A DNA stretch of 64,000 bases. Origin: Asterias amurensis. Its lineage: Eukaryota; Echinodermata; Asteroidea; Forcipulatida; Asteriidae. Under the pieces are notes generated by a model. It was not told the origin of the DNA. It saw only the letters and a program-made list of their open reading frames with translations, and did no database searches. Position 1 is the first letter of the stretch, and each line of letters opens with the position of its first letter. The position numbers and the translations under genes were made by a program. Below are positions 38,401 to 44,235 of this stretch, one piece after another. Location: the NCBI RefSeq assembly GCF_032118995.1, contig NC_092650.1, forward strand, positions 2,108,001-2,172,000. The letters run 5' to 3'.

Positions 38401-40607
38401 CCAGGGGGCATGGATGCAATCACCTTTGTTACCTCTGTGAAGTATCAGGCCTGTGTGTCAAAGCCTTCCCAGTCCCTAGGCAAAAACATCATTTCAAAGT
38501 AAACTGAAAGCTTCAATAACCGTAAAACACTATTTTTGAAGATGTTGTCTTATTTTTTTTTTTTTTAACAATTATTTAAAGGGAGGGTGTACCTTTGGTA
38601 ACAACTCTGAAAATTCATGACCATAAAAACCTACTCAGTAATTTTGTTTCCACAATTTAACAATCAACACCAGCGATTTGTCAGAGTCACTCGGCTTCAG
38701 AACTAAAATGAAGAGGCGATTATTGCCGATGTCGATGGCGACGTGGCAAGTGTCTGCCCTGTCAAGAAGGTAGCTGTCTCCACCCAGGCCTGAGGCAAAA
38801 TCATCTCAGCAACCGTGGGACAGGTGGTGCCGATTTGCAGGGCAAGACAACCGATGAAAGTTGCTTTTATTGAGCACGTTTTCAAGTTTTTATTAAATTA
38901 ACTTTGATCAGTGAGTATCGATTACCAACTAAAAAGTCAAATGGACTGTGAACGCCTTAGGTATGACAACTTATTCTGAGTAGAGCCAACTACAGAAAAT
39001 CAAGATCTCAATTTAGCTACTTCAACTTCGTTCTCCAAAAAGAACAAAAAAGTGGTGCTGATTTGCAGGGCAAGACAACCGATGAAAGTTGCTTTGATTG
39101 AGCACGTCTCCAAGTTATTATCAAACTAACTCTGATCGGTGGGTATCGATTACCAAATAGAAAACTCTATCTTCAACTGGACTGGGCCCAATGTCATAGA
39201 GCTACTTAAGCAGAAAATACTGCTTAGTAACTCTCTGCTAAGTTGAAATGAGCAGGATACCAGTTGCAAATGATACAGGTGACATGGTAGTTTGCCTGGT
39301 AACCATATTCTGATCAGCATAATTTTGTTATGCTTAAGCAGCTATTTATATGAAAGTTGGCCCTGGTTTGAACGCCTTTTAGGAATGACAATTTATCCTG
39401 AATACAGCAAATGAAAAGTCAGCTACTTCAACTTCATTCTCAAATGCTTGCAACAAGATTGTTTTTTCTTTCATTATTCTCTTGCAACCTCGGTGACCAA
39501 TTGAGTCAAAATTTTCACAGATTTGTAATTTGATGCATATGATTGGATACACCAAGTAAGAATACTGGTCTTTGACCAAAGGTGTCCAGTGACTTTAAAG
39601 GTCTGCGTTCATCTATCTGGTTGGTGTTTTTCCTCTCTTGTGATTGGTTTTGTTCATCCATTCTTCTTCTTTTAATTTTCTGATCTTATTGTGTGAGGTG
39701 GGGTTCAAAAATCACCTTTACCTTAATTACACGAGTCAAGGCCATCTGTGTTAGAAACTGTATAATGTTCATTCTGCACGACTAATTTCTCATTTGTCCT
39801 TGAATAAATATTATTGAAGAGACAGATTTGATTTCAGATAAAAAAAATAGCTTTTGGAGATAGTTTCAATTGAATCAAGTTACACAACATGTGTTATATC
39901 AATGGTATGTCGTAAAAGTTCACCTCCATTTTGTTGACACTTCAAAGGTTATCTTCCCTAAGTACAGAGATTGTGTTGATTTATCTGATAAAAATCCAAT
40001 ATTATACATGTCAATTGGACCAAAGTTAAATATAGTTAAGTGTAGAATTGTAAAGACCACTTCTTGGTAGAGGCTATAAAATAAAGCCGTTGGAATTTAT
40101 TACAGTCTGGTACAAGGTTTTATTAGTCAGGATTTCGAAAAGGGTGTACTGTCCAAATTTGCTGGAAACTTAAGAACTAAGTATTCAAATTGTTCATAAT
40201 ACATACAGGCAAATGACAGATAAAACATGGTGTTTAAATTTAGAAACGGGTGTCTTTTGAAACCCTGTTTTAAATTTGGACACCTGGTTTTAAATTTTGA
40301 CATCAGACAATCCTGTAGAAAGAGTTATATCTGCCAGTGCCACAAACTTCATCTTCCACATAACATATTTGTATGCCAGCCTTCACACAACTTTTAACTG
40401 TGACGAAATTTGAAGAAATACAAAATTAGTTTTTGGGCATTGATTTTTAAGAATTAAATAAAGGAATAAATTCCACTGAATCAAAGTTCCTCACTTACCA
40501 GGAATATCTTGTAAGCATCTGGTGTTCTGATGAACCACAGTACAGGTCACAAGCAGAGTTGAAGAAATGAGGAACATCCCCACAGTCAAGATGCAAGAAC
40601 GCACCAT
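2088..40607 (-). CDS. GABA-B-like class C GPCR with an N-terminal OpuAC-type binding domain (partial, C-terminus off window)
   Basis: Ten coding exons read on the minus strand: 40607-40499, 22392-22170, 20133-19993, 16832-16522, 14089-13649, 11423-11196, 8566-8404, 4260-3987, 3301-3044 and 2215-2088. All introns are GT-AG and every phase matches, giving about 758 residues before the left edge. Residues 1-26 are a signal peptide. About 40-408 resemble the substrate-binding proteins of bacterial glycine betaine transporters (ProX/OpuAC). From about 409 on is a GABA-B-receptor Venus flytrap. The start is the ATG at 40607, followed at once by a basic then hydrophobic stretch; an upstream in-frame alternative exists at 43222. 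The family predicts a seven-helix membrane domain after the last exon seen, and the donor at 2087 shows that the gene continues. I infer a cell-surface receptor for a small amine or amino acid. The ligand is unknown, and pairing with a second subunit, as in GABA-B, is possible but not shown. Confidence 0.87.
3722..3956. repeat. Inverted-repeat element with TGCGTTYGTTTAGCTTCCC termini
   Basis: Left GTGCGTTTGTTTAGCTTCCC at 3723 and right GGGAAGCTAAACGAACGCAC form arms of about 25 bases. The interior is GC-richer than the flanks. It lies in the intron between receptor exons 8 and 9. Confidence 0.75.
4425..4505 (-). repeat. tRNA-derived SINE fragment (type S1)
   Basis: Minus-strand A-box remnant (CCTCTACCAACTGAGCCCT on the plus strand) next to the conserved tail GTTGGCAATCTCCTTATTG. 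It lies almost head to head with the plus copy at 4540. Confidence 0.5.
4540..4620 (+). repeat. tRNA-derived SINE (type S1)
   Basis: It has a polymerase III A box (TAGCTCAGTTGGTAGAG) and, 35 bases on, a B box (GGTTCAAGTCC), followed by TTTGGTAATTGTTC and an A-rich tail. It does not fold as a full tRNA with a clear anticodon arm, so I call it a SINE rather than a tRNA gene. Confidence 0.65.
5316..5625. repeat. Foldback element with TAGACTTGTGGACAAG termini, GC-rich
   Basis: TAGACTTGTGGACAAG at 5316 is matched by CTTGTCCACAAGTCTA ending at 5625. Inside are imperfect inverted segments built on CTCGCGAGA-like words (CTCGTGAGAGCAG, TCTCGCGGG, CTCGTGAGAATACTG). It is clearly more GC-rich than its surroundings. 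Confidence 0.7.
6043..6387 (+). repeat. R1 element, full-length with small right-end deletion
   Basis: Starts CTTTAAAGACACTGGACAC and ends GTTACACTGCCTTTAAA. The usual CAATAGTGTCC next to the right end is deleted. Confidence 0.8.
6880..7290. repeat. Tandem duplication, unit about 205-215 bp
   Basis: Copy one (about 6880-7080) and copy two (about 7098-7290) share blocks such as TGTCCATACAAA.TGAAGTCC, GACTGGTCATTGTCGGTCAT and CCCATCAGAAAC.ATGAAT. Each ends near an AT-rich break. Neither copy is needed for splicing of the receptor. Confidence 0.7.
7368..7398 (+). repeat. Poly-G tract
   Basis: A run of G broken by single A or T bases, including 14 uninterrupted G. It could form G-quadruplexes. 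Confidence 0.9.
8585..8880. repeat. Diverged tandem repeats plus (TTCTAA)n microsatellite
   Basis: Three copies of a roughly 88-base unit with ACCAATCATGAA.CAGG and ACATACATATTCATGATGA. The last two are separated by a hexanucleotide array at about 8797-8839. Confidence 0.7.
9009..9110 (+). repeat. Degenerate tRNA-derived SINE (type S1)
   Basis: The A box TAGCTCAGTTGGTAGGGCG is good, the B box is eroded, and the tail TCTTTGTTCAAACCAAAATT matches the S1 copy at 48906. Confidence 0.5.
9575..9996. repeat. Inverted-repeat element with GGTACCTTTT-type ends
   Basis: Left arm blocks (GTCCACAGATTTACATTTAA, CTTACAGGGTTTGAAGATAA) recur inverted on the right (TTATCTTCAAACTGTGTAAG-like, TTAATGTAAATCTGCGGACA). 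The centre is a palindrome around ATTAACCAGTTATG and CATAACTGGTTAAT. Confidence 0.7.
10571..10610 (+). repeat. (ATT)n microsatellite
   Basis: About thirteen ATT units, directly before a minus-strand S1 SINE. Confidence 0.95.
10610..10705 (-). repeat. tRNA-derived SINE (type S1)
   Basis: On the minus strand, GGGCTAGATAGCTCAGTTGG (A box), GTAGAACACCGG and an eroded B box near GAGGTCGGTGGTTT. The (ATT)n run sits at its 3' end, a usual SINE tail. Confidence 0.6.
10707..11083. repeat. R4 inverted-repeat element, full copy
   Basis: Ends are GGGCCCATTTTCATAAAGCT and its inverted partner (TTTTATGGAATTGGGCCC). The interior is rich in GCTTAGCA/TGCTAAGC words. Reference description for the R4 family. 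Confidence 0.8.
12240..13400. repeat. Repeated block array with a nested insertion
   Basis: Three tandem-like copies (about 12240-13000 with an insert, 12960-13150, 13190-13400) of a unit with ATCAAAGCTNCAACTTTTGG, TAGAAT/AACTAGCTGTTNCAAAC, AAAGGAC and ATGCAAAAAATANTTNATG. Further copies lie near 33540-33660, 41905-42015 and 43050-43170. Confidence 0.65.
12358..12920. repeat. Inverted-repeat transposon with CGTCAGCGTTTTCACGAAGT termini
   Basis: The left terminal repeat at 12358 and its complement ending at 12920 match over about 24 bases (TGCTACTTCGTGAAAACGCT on the right). ATTT flanks both sides, a likely short target duplication. More inverted copies of the terminus occur inside (near 12650 and 12715-12745). 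Confidence 0.75.
13649..22392 (-). CDS. Receptor exons 2-5: OpuAC/ProX-like substrate-binding domain
   Basis: Exons 22392-22170, 20133-19993, 16832-16522 and 14089-13649 encode residues about 37-408. Landmarks in order: an opening lobe with NNYLVKILAQEVLGYQDVQI, equivalent to the 'leE.lGy.v' helix of the family; NIEVWQDN; GYTARYGWFIS, formed across the 19993/16832 splice and matching the 'Gy.g..GWyvP' hinge motif; GSKPTLYFSWTPNPL, very close to the bacterial 'KP.LYYTWTP' strand; and the closing ACEWLKANKVVWSTWVP, matching the 'WI/WL..N...W..W' C-terminal helix. Bacterial homologues bind glycine betaine or choline in a cage of aromatic residues, and several Trp/Tyr positions persist here. The domain is longer than a typical bacterial one. 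Extra segments containing Cys pairs, in exon 4 (FYCEKEPC and TWCKAG) and exon 5, would suit disulphides in a secreted protein. Confidence 0.82.
14090..15047. other. Receptor intron 4, left part; no gene seen
   Basis: Contains a short direct duplication (TAAGAAGTAAACAAAAGGTTATA at about 14090 and a near copy at about 14270, both followed by GTGTCAACAAAGTTTTT). Otherwise it is unrecognised AT-rich sequence. Confidence 0.4.
15048..15401. repeat. R5 inverted-repeat element, full copy
   Basis: TTAAAGCCATTGGACCCTTT at the left is matched by AAAGGGTCCAATGGCTTTAA at the right. The inside holds the CGCGCGGATACAAG / CCCGACTCCGATGACCGATT block shared with the copy at 58244. It abuts an R1 terminal fragment (about 15396-15430). 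Confidence 0.85.
15515..15880 (-). repeat. R1 element, full copy with divergent centre
   Basis: Both ends are present (TTTAAAAGTACTGGACACTA; AAATGTCCAGAGCCTTTAAA). The usual GAGACCTC palindrome is replaced by a different one, AAAAAGGCTTCAGGCCTGAA, continuing symmetrically to TTTTT. Confidence 0.8.
18600..18780 (-). repeat. R1 element, right half only
   Basis: Runs from CTGAAAGCACACAACTT to ACCAGAGGTGTCCAACGC. The left half is absent. Confidence 0.7.
19190..19400 (-). repeat. R1/R3 hybrid fragment
   Basis: A left part resembling R3 (GAAACTTTTCACTTTGACCT) runs into R1-type right-half sequence (CAACTTCAGTAACCAATTGA, GAGATACACCAAGTGAGAAT). Confidence 0.5.
19404..19573. repeat. R4 element
   Basis: GGGGGCCCAATATCAAAGAG at the left and TTTATCAAATTGGGCCC at the right, with GCTTAGCAGAAACAGATTA inside. 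It directly abuts the R1 copy starting at 19573. Confidence 0.7.
19573..19960 (+). repeat. R1 element, full copy
   Basis: Starts CTTTAAAGACACTGAACACT, ends AATAGTGTCCAGTGCCTTTA, and has an intact central GAGACCTC...GAGGTCTC palindrome. Its right end is 33 bases from receptor exon 3 (19993). Confidence 0.85.
20192..20599. mobile_element. hAT-like MITE with 8-bp target-site duplication
   Basis: The ends CATAGAGCTATATATATTGA and (right, complement) CATAGAGCTATATAATGACT are near-identical terminal inverted repeats reaching about 30 bases (…CTAGAGCG). GATTACCC stands immediately outside both ends, at 20184-20191 and 20600-20607. An 8-bp duplication with CA...TG ends is the hAT superfamily signature. 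The 408-bp body has no transposase. Confidence 0.8.
20660..21020 (+). repeat. tRNA-derived SINE (type S2) split by a later insertion
   Basis: The B-box region GTGTGGGTTTGAATCCCCAT is followed by CATGACACTT. About 165 bases of other sequence (CAATCAATCAACAACATTTA on) follow, then the S2 body resumes at TGTGTCCTTGAGCAAGATAC and CTTCTCTTCACCAAGG. Uninterrupted S2 copies at 24775 and 48190 show these parts adjacent. Confidence 0.6.
22759..23108 (-). repeat. R2 inverted-repeat element (R1 relative), right end eroded
   Basis: Begins GTTAAAGGGAAGGTACATGT instead of the R1 terminus but shares the R1 body (GTGAGAAACGGCTCCCTCTG; TTTTCACAGGTTTATTATTT). Its centre is the palindrome AGACTTCTAGCTAGAAGT. 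It marks a sister family of R1. Confidence 0.75.
24775..25020 (-). repeat. tRNA-derived SINE (type S2)
   Basis: On the minus strand: GTGTCATGGCCGAGCGGTGT (A box like tRNA-Leu/Ser), then GTGTGGGTTCGAATCCTGGT (B box), then the S2 body TGTTTCTCTTCATCAAGAGG and ATGGCTGTATACTCCCCC. The long variable region between the boxes fits a class II tRNA ancestor. Confidence 0.7.
25191..25433. repeat. R4 element, near-perfect hairpin
   Basis: TGGGCCCAATTTCATAAAGC pairs with GCTTTATGAAATTGGGCCCA. Inside, AAATTTGCTTAGCATGAAAT pairs with its complement. The interior arms also match, so most of the element can fold back. Confidence 0.85.
25925..25937 (+). repeat. Poly-G tract
   Basis: Thirteen uninterrupted G, 42 bases left of an R4 element. 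Confidence 0.9.
25979..26149. repeat. R4 element, short
   Basis: GGGCCCAATTTCATAGACGT at the left; GCTCTATGAAATATAGCCC at the right. Confidence 0.75.
26490..26740. repeat. Degenerate AAGTCA/GACTTG repeat tract
   Basis: Irregular tandem copies of AAGTCAnTTCTTACAAGTCA change into TGACTTGAGTCGGACGTAAG. The same word type recurs at 56840-57570. Confidence 0.6.
28234..28425. repeat. R4 element
   Basis: A left end of GGGATCAATTTCACAGAGCT (diverged) and a right end of CTTTATGAAATTGGGCCC. Confidence 0.7.
28530..28690. repeat. R4 element, left end lost
   Basis: The right end GAGCTTTATGAAATTGGGCC is clear. The left side fades near a poly-A stretch at 28519-28530. Confidence 0.6.
29994..30377. repeat. 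R9 inverted-repeat element
   Basis: AGGAACGTTACAGAATTGGT at the left is matched by ACCAATTCTGTAATGTTCCT at the right, followed by TTAAG. It is a further member of the TTAA-ended group. Confidence 0.8.
30626..30765 (-). repeat. R1 element, left end only
   Basis: TTTAAAGGCACTGGAAAACT through GAGAAACGACTCCATCT, then truncated. Confidence 0.65.
32055..32445 (-). repeat. R1 element, full copy
   Basis: Ends TTTAAAGGCCGTGGACACTA and AATAGTGTTCAGTGTCTTTA; central palindrome GAGACCTCAGATTCAGAATT onward intact. Confidence 0.85.
33055..33260 (-). repeat. tRNA-derived SINE 3' body (type S3)
   Basis: GATGGTCTTCCCGTCAAGGG, TTGGCAAACTCCC and CCAATCTCTCGCTTGAG match the S3 copies at 50865 and 54994. The tRNA-like part is missing. 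A shorter fragment lies at about 31805-31900. Confidence 0.6.
33291..33362. repeat. Perfect-arm hairpin
   Basis: CAAGCTTTCACAGCAACAAC pairs with GTTGTTGCTATGAAAGCTTA across the short loop TTGCATCTGATGAAG. Confidence 0.75.
34331..34603. repeat. Foldback element rich in AACCAGTTGGTT words
   Basis: CCCAGGTCGAAATTCCAGTT at the left and AACTGGAATTTTGACCTGGG at the right. The interior is made of repeated AACTAGTT/AACCAGTT words, themselves palindromic. Confidence 0.8.
34813..34825 (+). repeat. Poly-G tract after poly-T
   Basis: Thirteen G preceded by a T-rich run. Confidence 0.9.
35688..36072 (+). repeat. R1 element, full copy
   Basis: Ends TTTAAAGACACTGGACACTA and ACAGTGTCCACTGCCTTTAA; the centre is GAGACCTCAAGTTCTAAATC. 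Confidence 0.85.
37425..37690. repeat. Minisatellite, 3.5 copies of a 70-74-bp unit
   Basis: Units start at 37425, 37499, 37573 and 37643 (GTTGCTTTAGCTGTTTGAAA). Each carries CCATAAAATATGTTTAGGCC and AGCCAATGTAAGGCACAAAG. The first two are nearly identical, which suggests recent expansion. Confidence 0.85.
38820..39440. repeat. Tandem duplication; second copy interrupted by R4
   Basis: Copy one is about 38825-39035 and copy two about 39053-39440. Shared blocks are GATTTGCAGGGCAAGACAAC, CGATGAAAGTTGCTTTNATT, GTATCGATTACCAA and AGCTACTTCAACTTC. In copy two the shared sequence stops at TGGACT, an R4 element fills 39184-39363, and it resumes at TTGAACGCC. Confidence 0.8.
39184..39363. repeat. 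R4 element inserted in a duplicated segment
   Basis: GGGCCCAATGTCATAGAGCT at the left and AAGTTGGCCC at the right. The empty site is preserved in the neighbouring tandem copy. Confidence 0.8.
39445..39600 (-). repeat. R1 element, right third
   Basis: TTTTTTCTTTCATTATTCTC to AAGGTGTCCAGTGACTTTAA. Confidence 0.65.
40499..40607 (-). CDS. Receptor exon 1: signal peptide
   Basis: This exon encodes MVRSCILTVGMFLISSTLLV followed by TCTVVHQNTRCLQDIP: an arginine, an uninterrupted hydrophobic core of about 18 residues, then a polar region. That is a classic secretory signal. The exon ends with one base of a split codon before a good donor (GTAAGTGA, minus strand). It joins in phase to the exon starting at 22392, which supplies the remaining two bases (Gly/Asp codon GAC). 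The intron between them is about 18 kb and repeat-filled. A possible acceptor (TTTGACCAG) at 40617-40618 would put 9 extra bases, Ile-Ser-Lys, in frame upstream. Confidence 0.8.
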
Positions 40608-40769
40608 CTTGGAGATCTGGTCAAATTACTCAGATATAAAGCAGGTGTTCCTAGTTCTAGTCAGCATAACCTACAGATGCTTACAGCCAGTCAAAAAGTC
40701 GTCCTACAATTTGAGAAAAAAGTTACCTTTGAATATTGGTTTTGGAATAATTACAGTTATAGCCTAAGA

Positions 40770-40974
40770 GGAAAGATGTTTTTAAAGTAGAATACAATGA
40801 TCCACACAAATTTGCCTCGAATTACGTGGTTTTCCTTTTACTTTGCGAACTAACACAGTCGGCCTTGACTCCCATAAATGGCCGACCGTGTTAGTTGACG
40901 AGGTAAAAGGAAAACCGTGCAATTTTGAGGCATGTTTGTGTGGATCATTGTATTCTACTTTTACAACATCTTTC
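40770..40974. repeat. Long foldback element upstream of the receptor start codon
   Basis: GTAGAATACAATGATCCACA at 40788 pairs with its complement ending near 40961, and GAAAGATGTTTTTAAA pairs with TTTTACAACATCTTTC. Inner arms (GGTTTTCCTTTTAC; CTAACACAGTCGGCC) also pair. The arms are about 90 bases each with a short loop. Confidence 0.85.
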
Positions 40975-41326
40975 TAACCATCATTTTTCTTTTGATGTCT
41001 AACACAAGTAGGAATATTATGATTTCTTTTATGACTGATTTGTGTTATGACTAAAGAGACTCAGATTTTTTACAAATATCCCTTTTATAAATAAACATGA
41101 CAGGCAGAATGATGAAGAATGAGTGTTCGTTTATACTGAGTAGTGTTAATCAATATTGCCTGATTCTGAGTAGGTAATCCAATGACCACTCCCAAACCAT
41201 CCCACACCCAATCCTCTAAAGAATAACAACTTAATTGGGTGACTGATTTTAAAATTCAATGTGTGTTATTTGTCATGATGTCTCATTTAATATCTGTTTC
41301 ATAACAGGGTGGCTTGTCCTTTTGCG

Positions 41327-41720
41327 TTAAAGGCAGTGGAGTGGACACTACTGGAAATTACTCAAAATAATTGTTAGCATAAAACCGTAATTGGTAACTA
41401 GCAATGGAGAGCTGTTGATAGTATAAAACAATGTGAGAAACGGCTCCCTCTGAAGTAACGTAGTTTTCGAGAAAGAACTATTTTTCCACTAAAATATTTG
41501 AATTTTATTTTGAGACCTCAGAATTAGATTTTGAGGTCTTGAATTCAAGCATCTGAAAGCACACAATTTGTGCGACAAGGGTGTTTTTTCTTCCATTATT
41601 CTCTCCCAACTTTGACGTTCAAATTTTTACAGGTTTATTATTTTATGCATAAGTTGAGGTCACCTACACCAAGTAAAAAGACTGGTCTTTGACAATTACC
41701 AAAAGTGTCCAGTGCTATCT
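41327..41720 (-). repeat. R1 element, nearly full
   Basis: The left terminus holds a small internal repeat (GGCAGTGGAGTGGACAC). The right end stops at AAAGTGTCCAGTGCT. Confidence 0.8.
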
Positions 41721-43198
41721 TTGATTTTAATAAAATCCGATTGTTTTAATCTTATAGAAATGTAGATACAAATAACCTGTGAACTTTTTATTTCAAAAGG
41801 TGGTTACATTTGGAAAAAGGATTTTAAAAGTTCCCTTCACTAACCCAATATAATGTTAATTGTTGTTGTTCAACTCAAAACTCAAAGGATTTAACTCTCA
41901 TAAACCCGGAGAAAATAGAATTAGCTGTTGCAAACTGCTTATCAACCAACCAAAGGACCTACTGAATAAATCCAAAAAATAGTTAATGACCTGACTTTCA
42001 ACCCTAGCAGAGTATTTTTTTATGTCAAAATGTCGGGCTATTAATTAGTTTTGCTTGAGACGGTTTGCCAGGAAGGGAAATAATTGGGCAAAAGAATCCC
42101 AAAGCTAAACGGATTCATTGTACTTGAGTTATATGATTTCCTCTAATCCCCTTCATAAAATTCCACTTCCATTGTTTATAATTCTTTAAAAAAAAAAGCT
42201 GCCTAATGTATCTCGATTGATCATAGTTATTAGTTTTTCTCAAATTTAAAACCAAGATGCTTGTCAAAGAAGGAAAATCCAGTGGTCAAATTCACCAGCA
42301 ATGATTAGTAACTTTTTTAAAAAAAGTATTGTGAAAAATTGAGTTAGGGCTAATGTGACTTCATGAAGTCTTTCAGGATTTTCCCATAATATTTTGACAT
42401 TAACAAACCCACTAACAATTTTATAAAAACAAATTTTTGATTTATTTTTAAATTAAAGTATTGAAGTTTTTCGGGCTATCGGTCTTATCTCTTATATGAA
42501 GTTATGAACCACAAGGGAAATTGAACGGGTAAAGTTTAAATAATTTGTTCAACCCCAAAATACTTTATTCTTAGTGATAAATACTTATTTTCCATTCTGA
42601 ATTCAGTGCAAATCCGACGGGCTTCCTTCATTTCCTGAACTGTTTTGTTTTGTTTTGTTTTGTTAAGTATGTCACAAGGTTGATGTCTCCTATTAAAGAG
42701 CACTGTGACCATTCAGCCCTTGGTTGTTTACTTGGTGCAATTAGTTATTTATTTCTAAATCTACCCAAAGCTAACAATATAAAGAAAGGCATACTAAGCA
42801 AAACATGCGGCCTTCCGTCTTTAAACTTCTTTTTAAGAATAAAAATGCACCTCATTAATGAGAAAATATCTCCGAAGTTAATTTTAGCATAAAGAAGAAA
42901 TAATGCAATTGATTTAACAATGGCAATCATCACACATCCTATGGTTTCAGTAATTCAAGTGAAAATTTTAGTCTGAATAAAAAGCTGTATCAAAAAAGGG
43001 AATACCTTGAAGGACTCTTGTTAAAAATCTATTATAGCCCGACTCCTTTGTAACCTTTCGAGAAAGACTCTGCTAGGGCCGAAACGTCAGGCCATTAACT
43101 ATTTTTGGGGATTTATTACACAGGTACTTTGGGTTGGTAAGCAGTTTGCAACAGCAAATTTTCTGTTGCAAAAATAAATTTATATTTAAGTGACTTAC

Positions 43199-43222
43199 CA
43201 ATTTGAAGATTCCTGTATCCAT
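43199..43222 (-). CDS. Possible upstream first coding exon of the receptor gene
   Basis: On the minus strand, ATG GAT ACA GGA ATC TTC AAA TTG is followed directly by a strong donor (GTAAGTCA). If spliced to the acceptor at 40617-40618, it enters the receptor frame as MDTGIFKL-ISK-MVRSC, adding 11 residues before the usual start. The phase agreement supports it, but a 24-base coding exon in a repeat-rich region could be coincidence. Upstream bases 43223 to about 43300 could be 5' UTR. Confidence 0.3.
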
Positions 43223-43874
43223 AGTTACAAAGCAGGCAAAGTGGGTATACTCATTCTTACTCCACAACACAAACGCCGCTGTTAAAAAGTCCACTCCACT
43301 GTGAGGTAATCACTGGGTCAGGTAGTCCCCTAGAGAGCTAGGCAAGGTCCAGGGGCGATGTCGGATGCGATGTACCTCCCAAATAAAGTGCAGTGAACTA
43401 TTCGATACGGAATATTGAATGTCAGTAGAGTACGAAGAGCTGATCAACATGCTGGGAACTCATGACCACTTGGTGTGTGTGAGTGACCTAAGTTCTGCCG
43501 AGGTCTCAAGAAAAAAAAGGCCTGCAAAACTAAGTAACCATCCCCCACTTAGTCCACCTTACACATTGAAGGGATTTTGTGACGCACTGTATGGATAATG
43601 CTATACAATAAAGCCCAAGCATGTCAGTCAATTTAATCAGTCACTTGTTGCCTGGACACTCTGTACCACGGATACTCACGATTGTCAACGTGGGAATACC
43701 GTGGATGGAGGTAAAGCGTGCAACAATAATACACAAGTGATTCATTCATCGTCTGTATAGTGTAAATCATCACAGCAAATACAAACCAAATGTTTGTGTC
43801 ATAACCAAACCACGTGAACCTGTGGCTTTTATAAGAAGGTGGTCTACTTGTTATAACAGATAGTCATCATGTAC

Positions 43875-44235
43875 CTTGAAGGCACTGGACACTATTGGTA
43901 ATTACTCAAAATAATTGTTCAAGCATAAACCTTACTCGATAATGAGTAATAGGGAGAGGTTGATAGTATAAAACATTGTGAGAAACGGCTCCCTCTGAAG
44001 TAACGTAGTTTTCAAGACAGAAGTAATTTTCCAAGGTAAATATTTGATTTCGGGACCTCAGAATTAGATTTGGAGGTCTCGAAATCAAGCATTTGAAAGC
44101 ACACAACTTCGTGTGACAAGGGTGTTTTTCCTTTCAATTATTTCGTAACTTCGACGACCAATTGAGTTCAATTTTTCTTGTTTTTTTTAATTTTGTGCAT
44201 ATGTTGAGATAAACACCAAGTGAGGAGTGTCTTTA
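43875..44235 (-). repeat. R1 element, right end worn
   Basis: Starts TTGAAGGCACTGGACACTAT. The right end is reduced to GAGGAGTGTCTTTAAG. Confidence 0.8.

Larger units (their letters stand above)
22393..40498. other. Receptor intron 1, about 18 kb; repeats, no gene recognised
   Basis: Contains the R1, R2, R4, R9, SINE, minisatellite and hairpin copies listed separately, plus fragments of a dispersed 'AAGGGCACCAAGGCAATGACC' repeat (about 27050-27170, 30880-31000, 38290-38460). Between them is unrecognised AT-rich DNA. The open frames here lack ATG starts, splice context or recognisable motifs. Confidence 0.6.

Noticed and set aside
38703..38885. Minus-strand 60-codon frame resembling a membrane segment
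   Set aside because: It ends in a locally duplicated non-coding segment, and the second copy does not preserve the frame.
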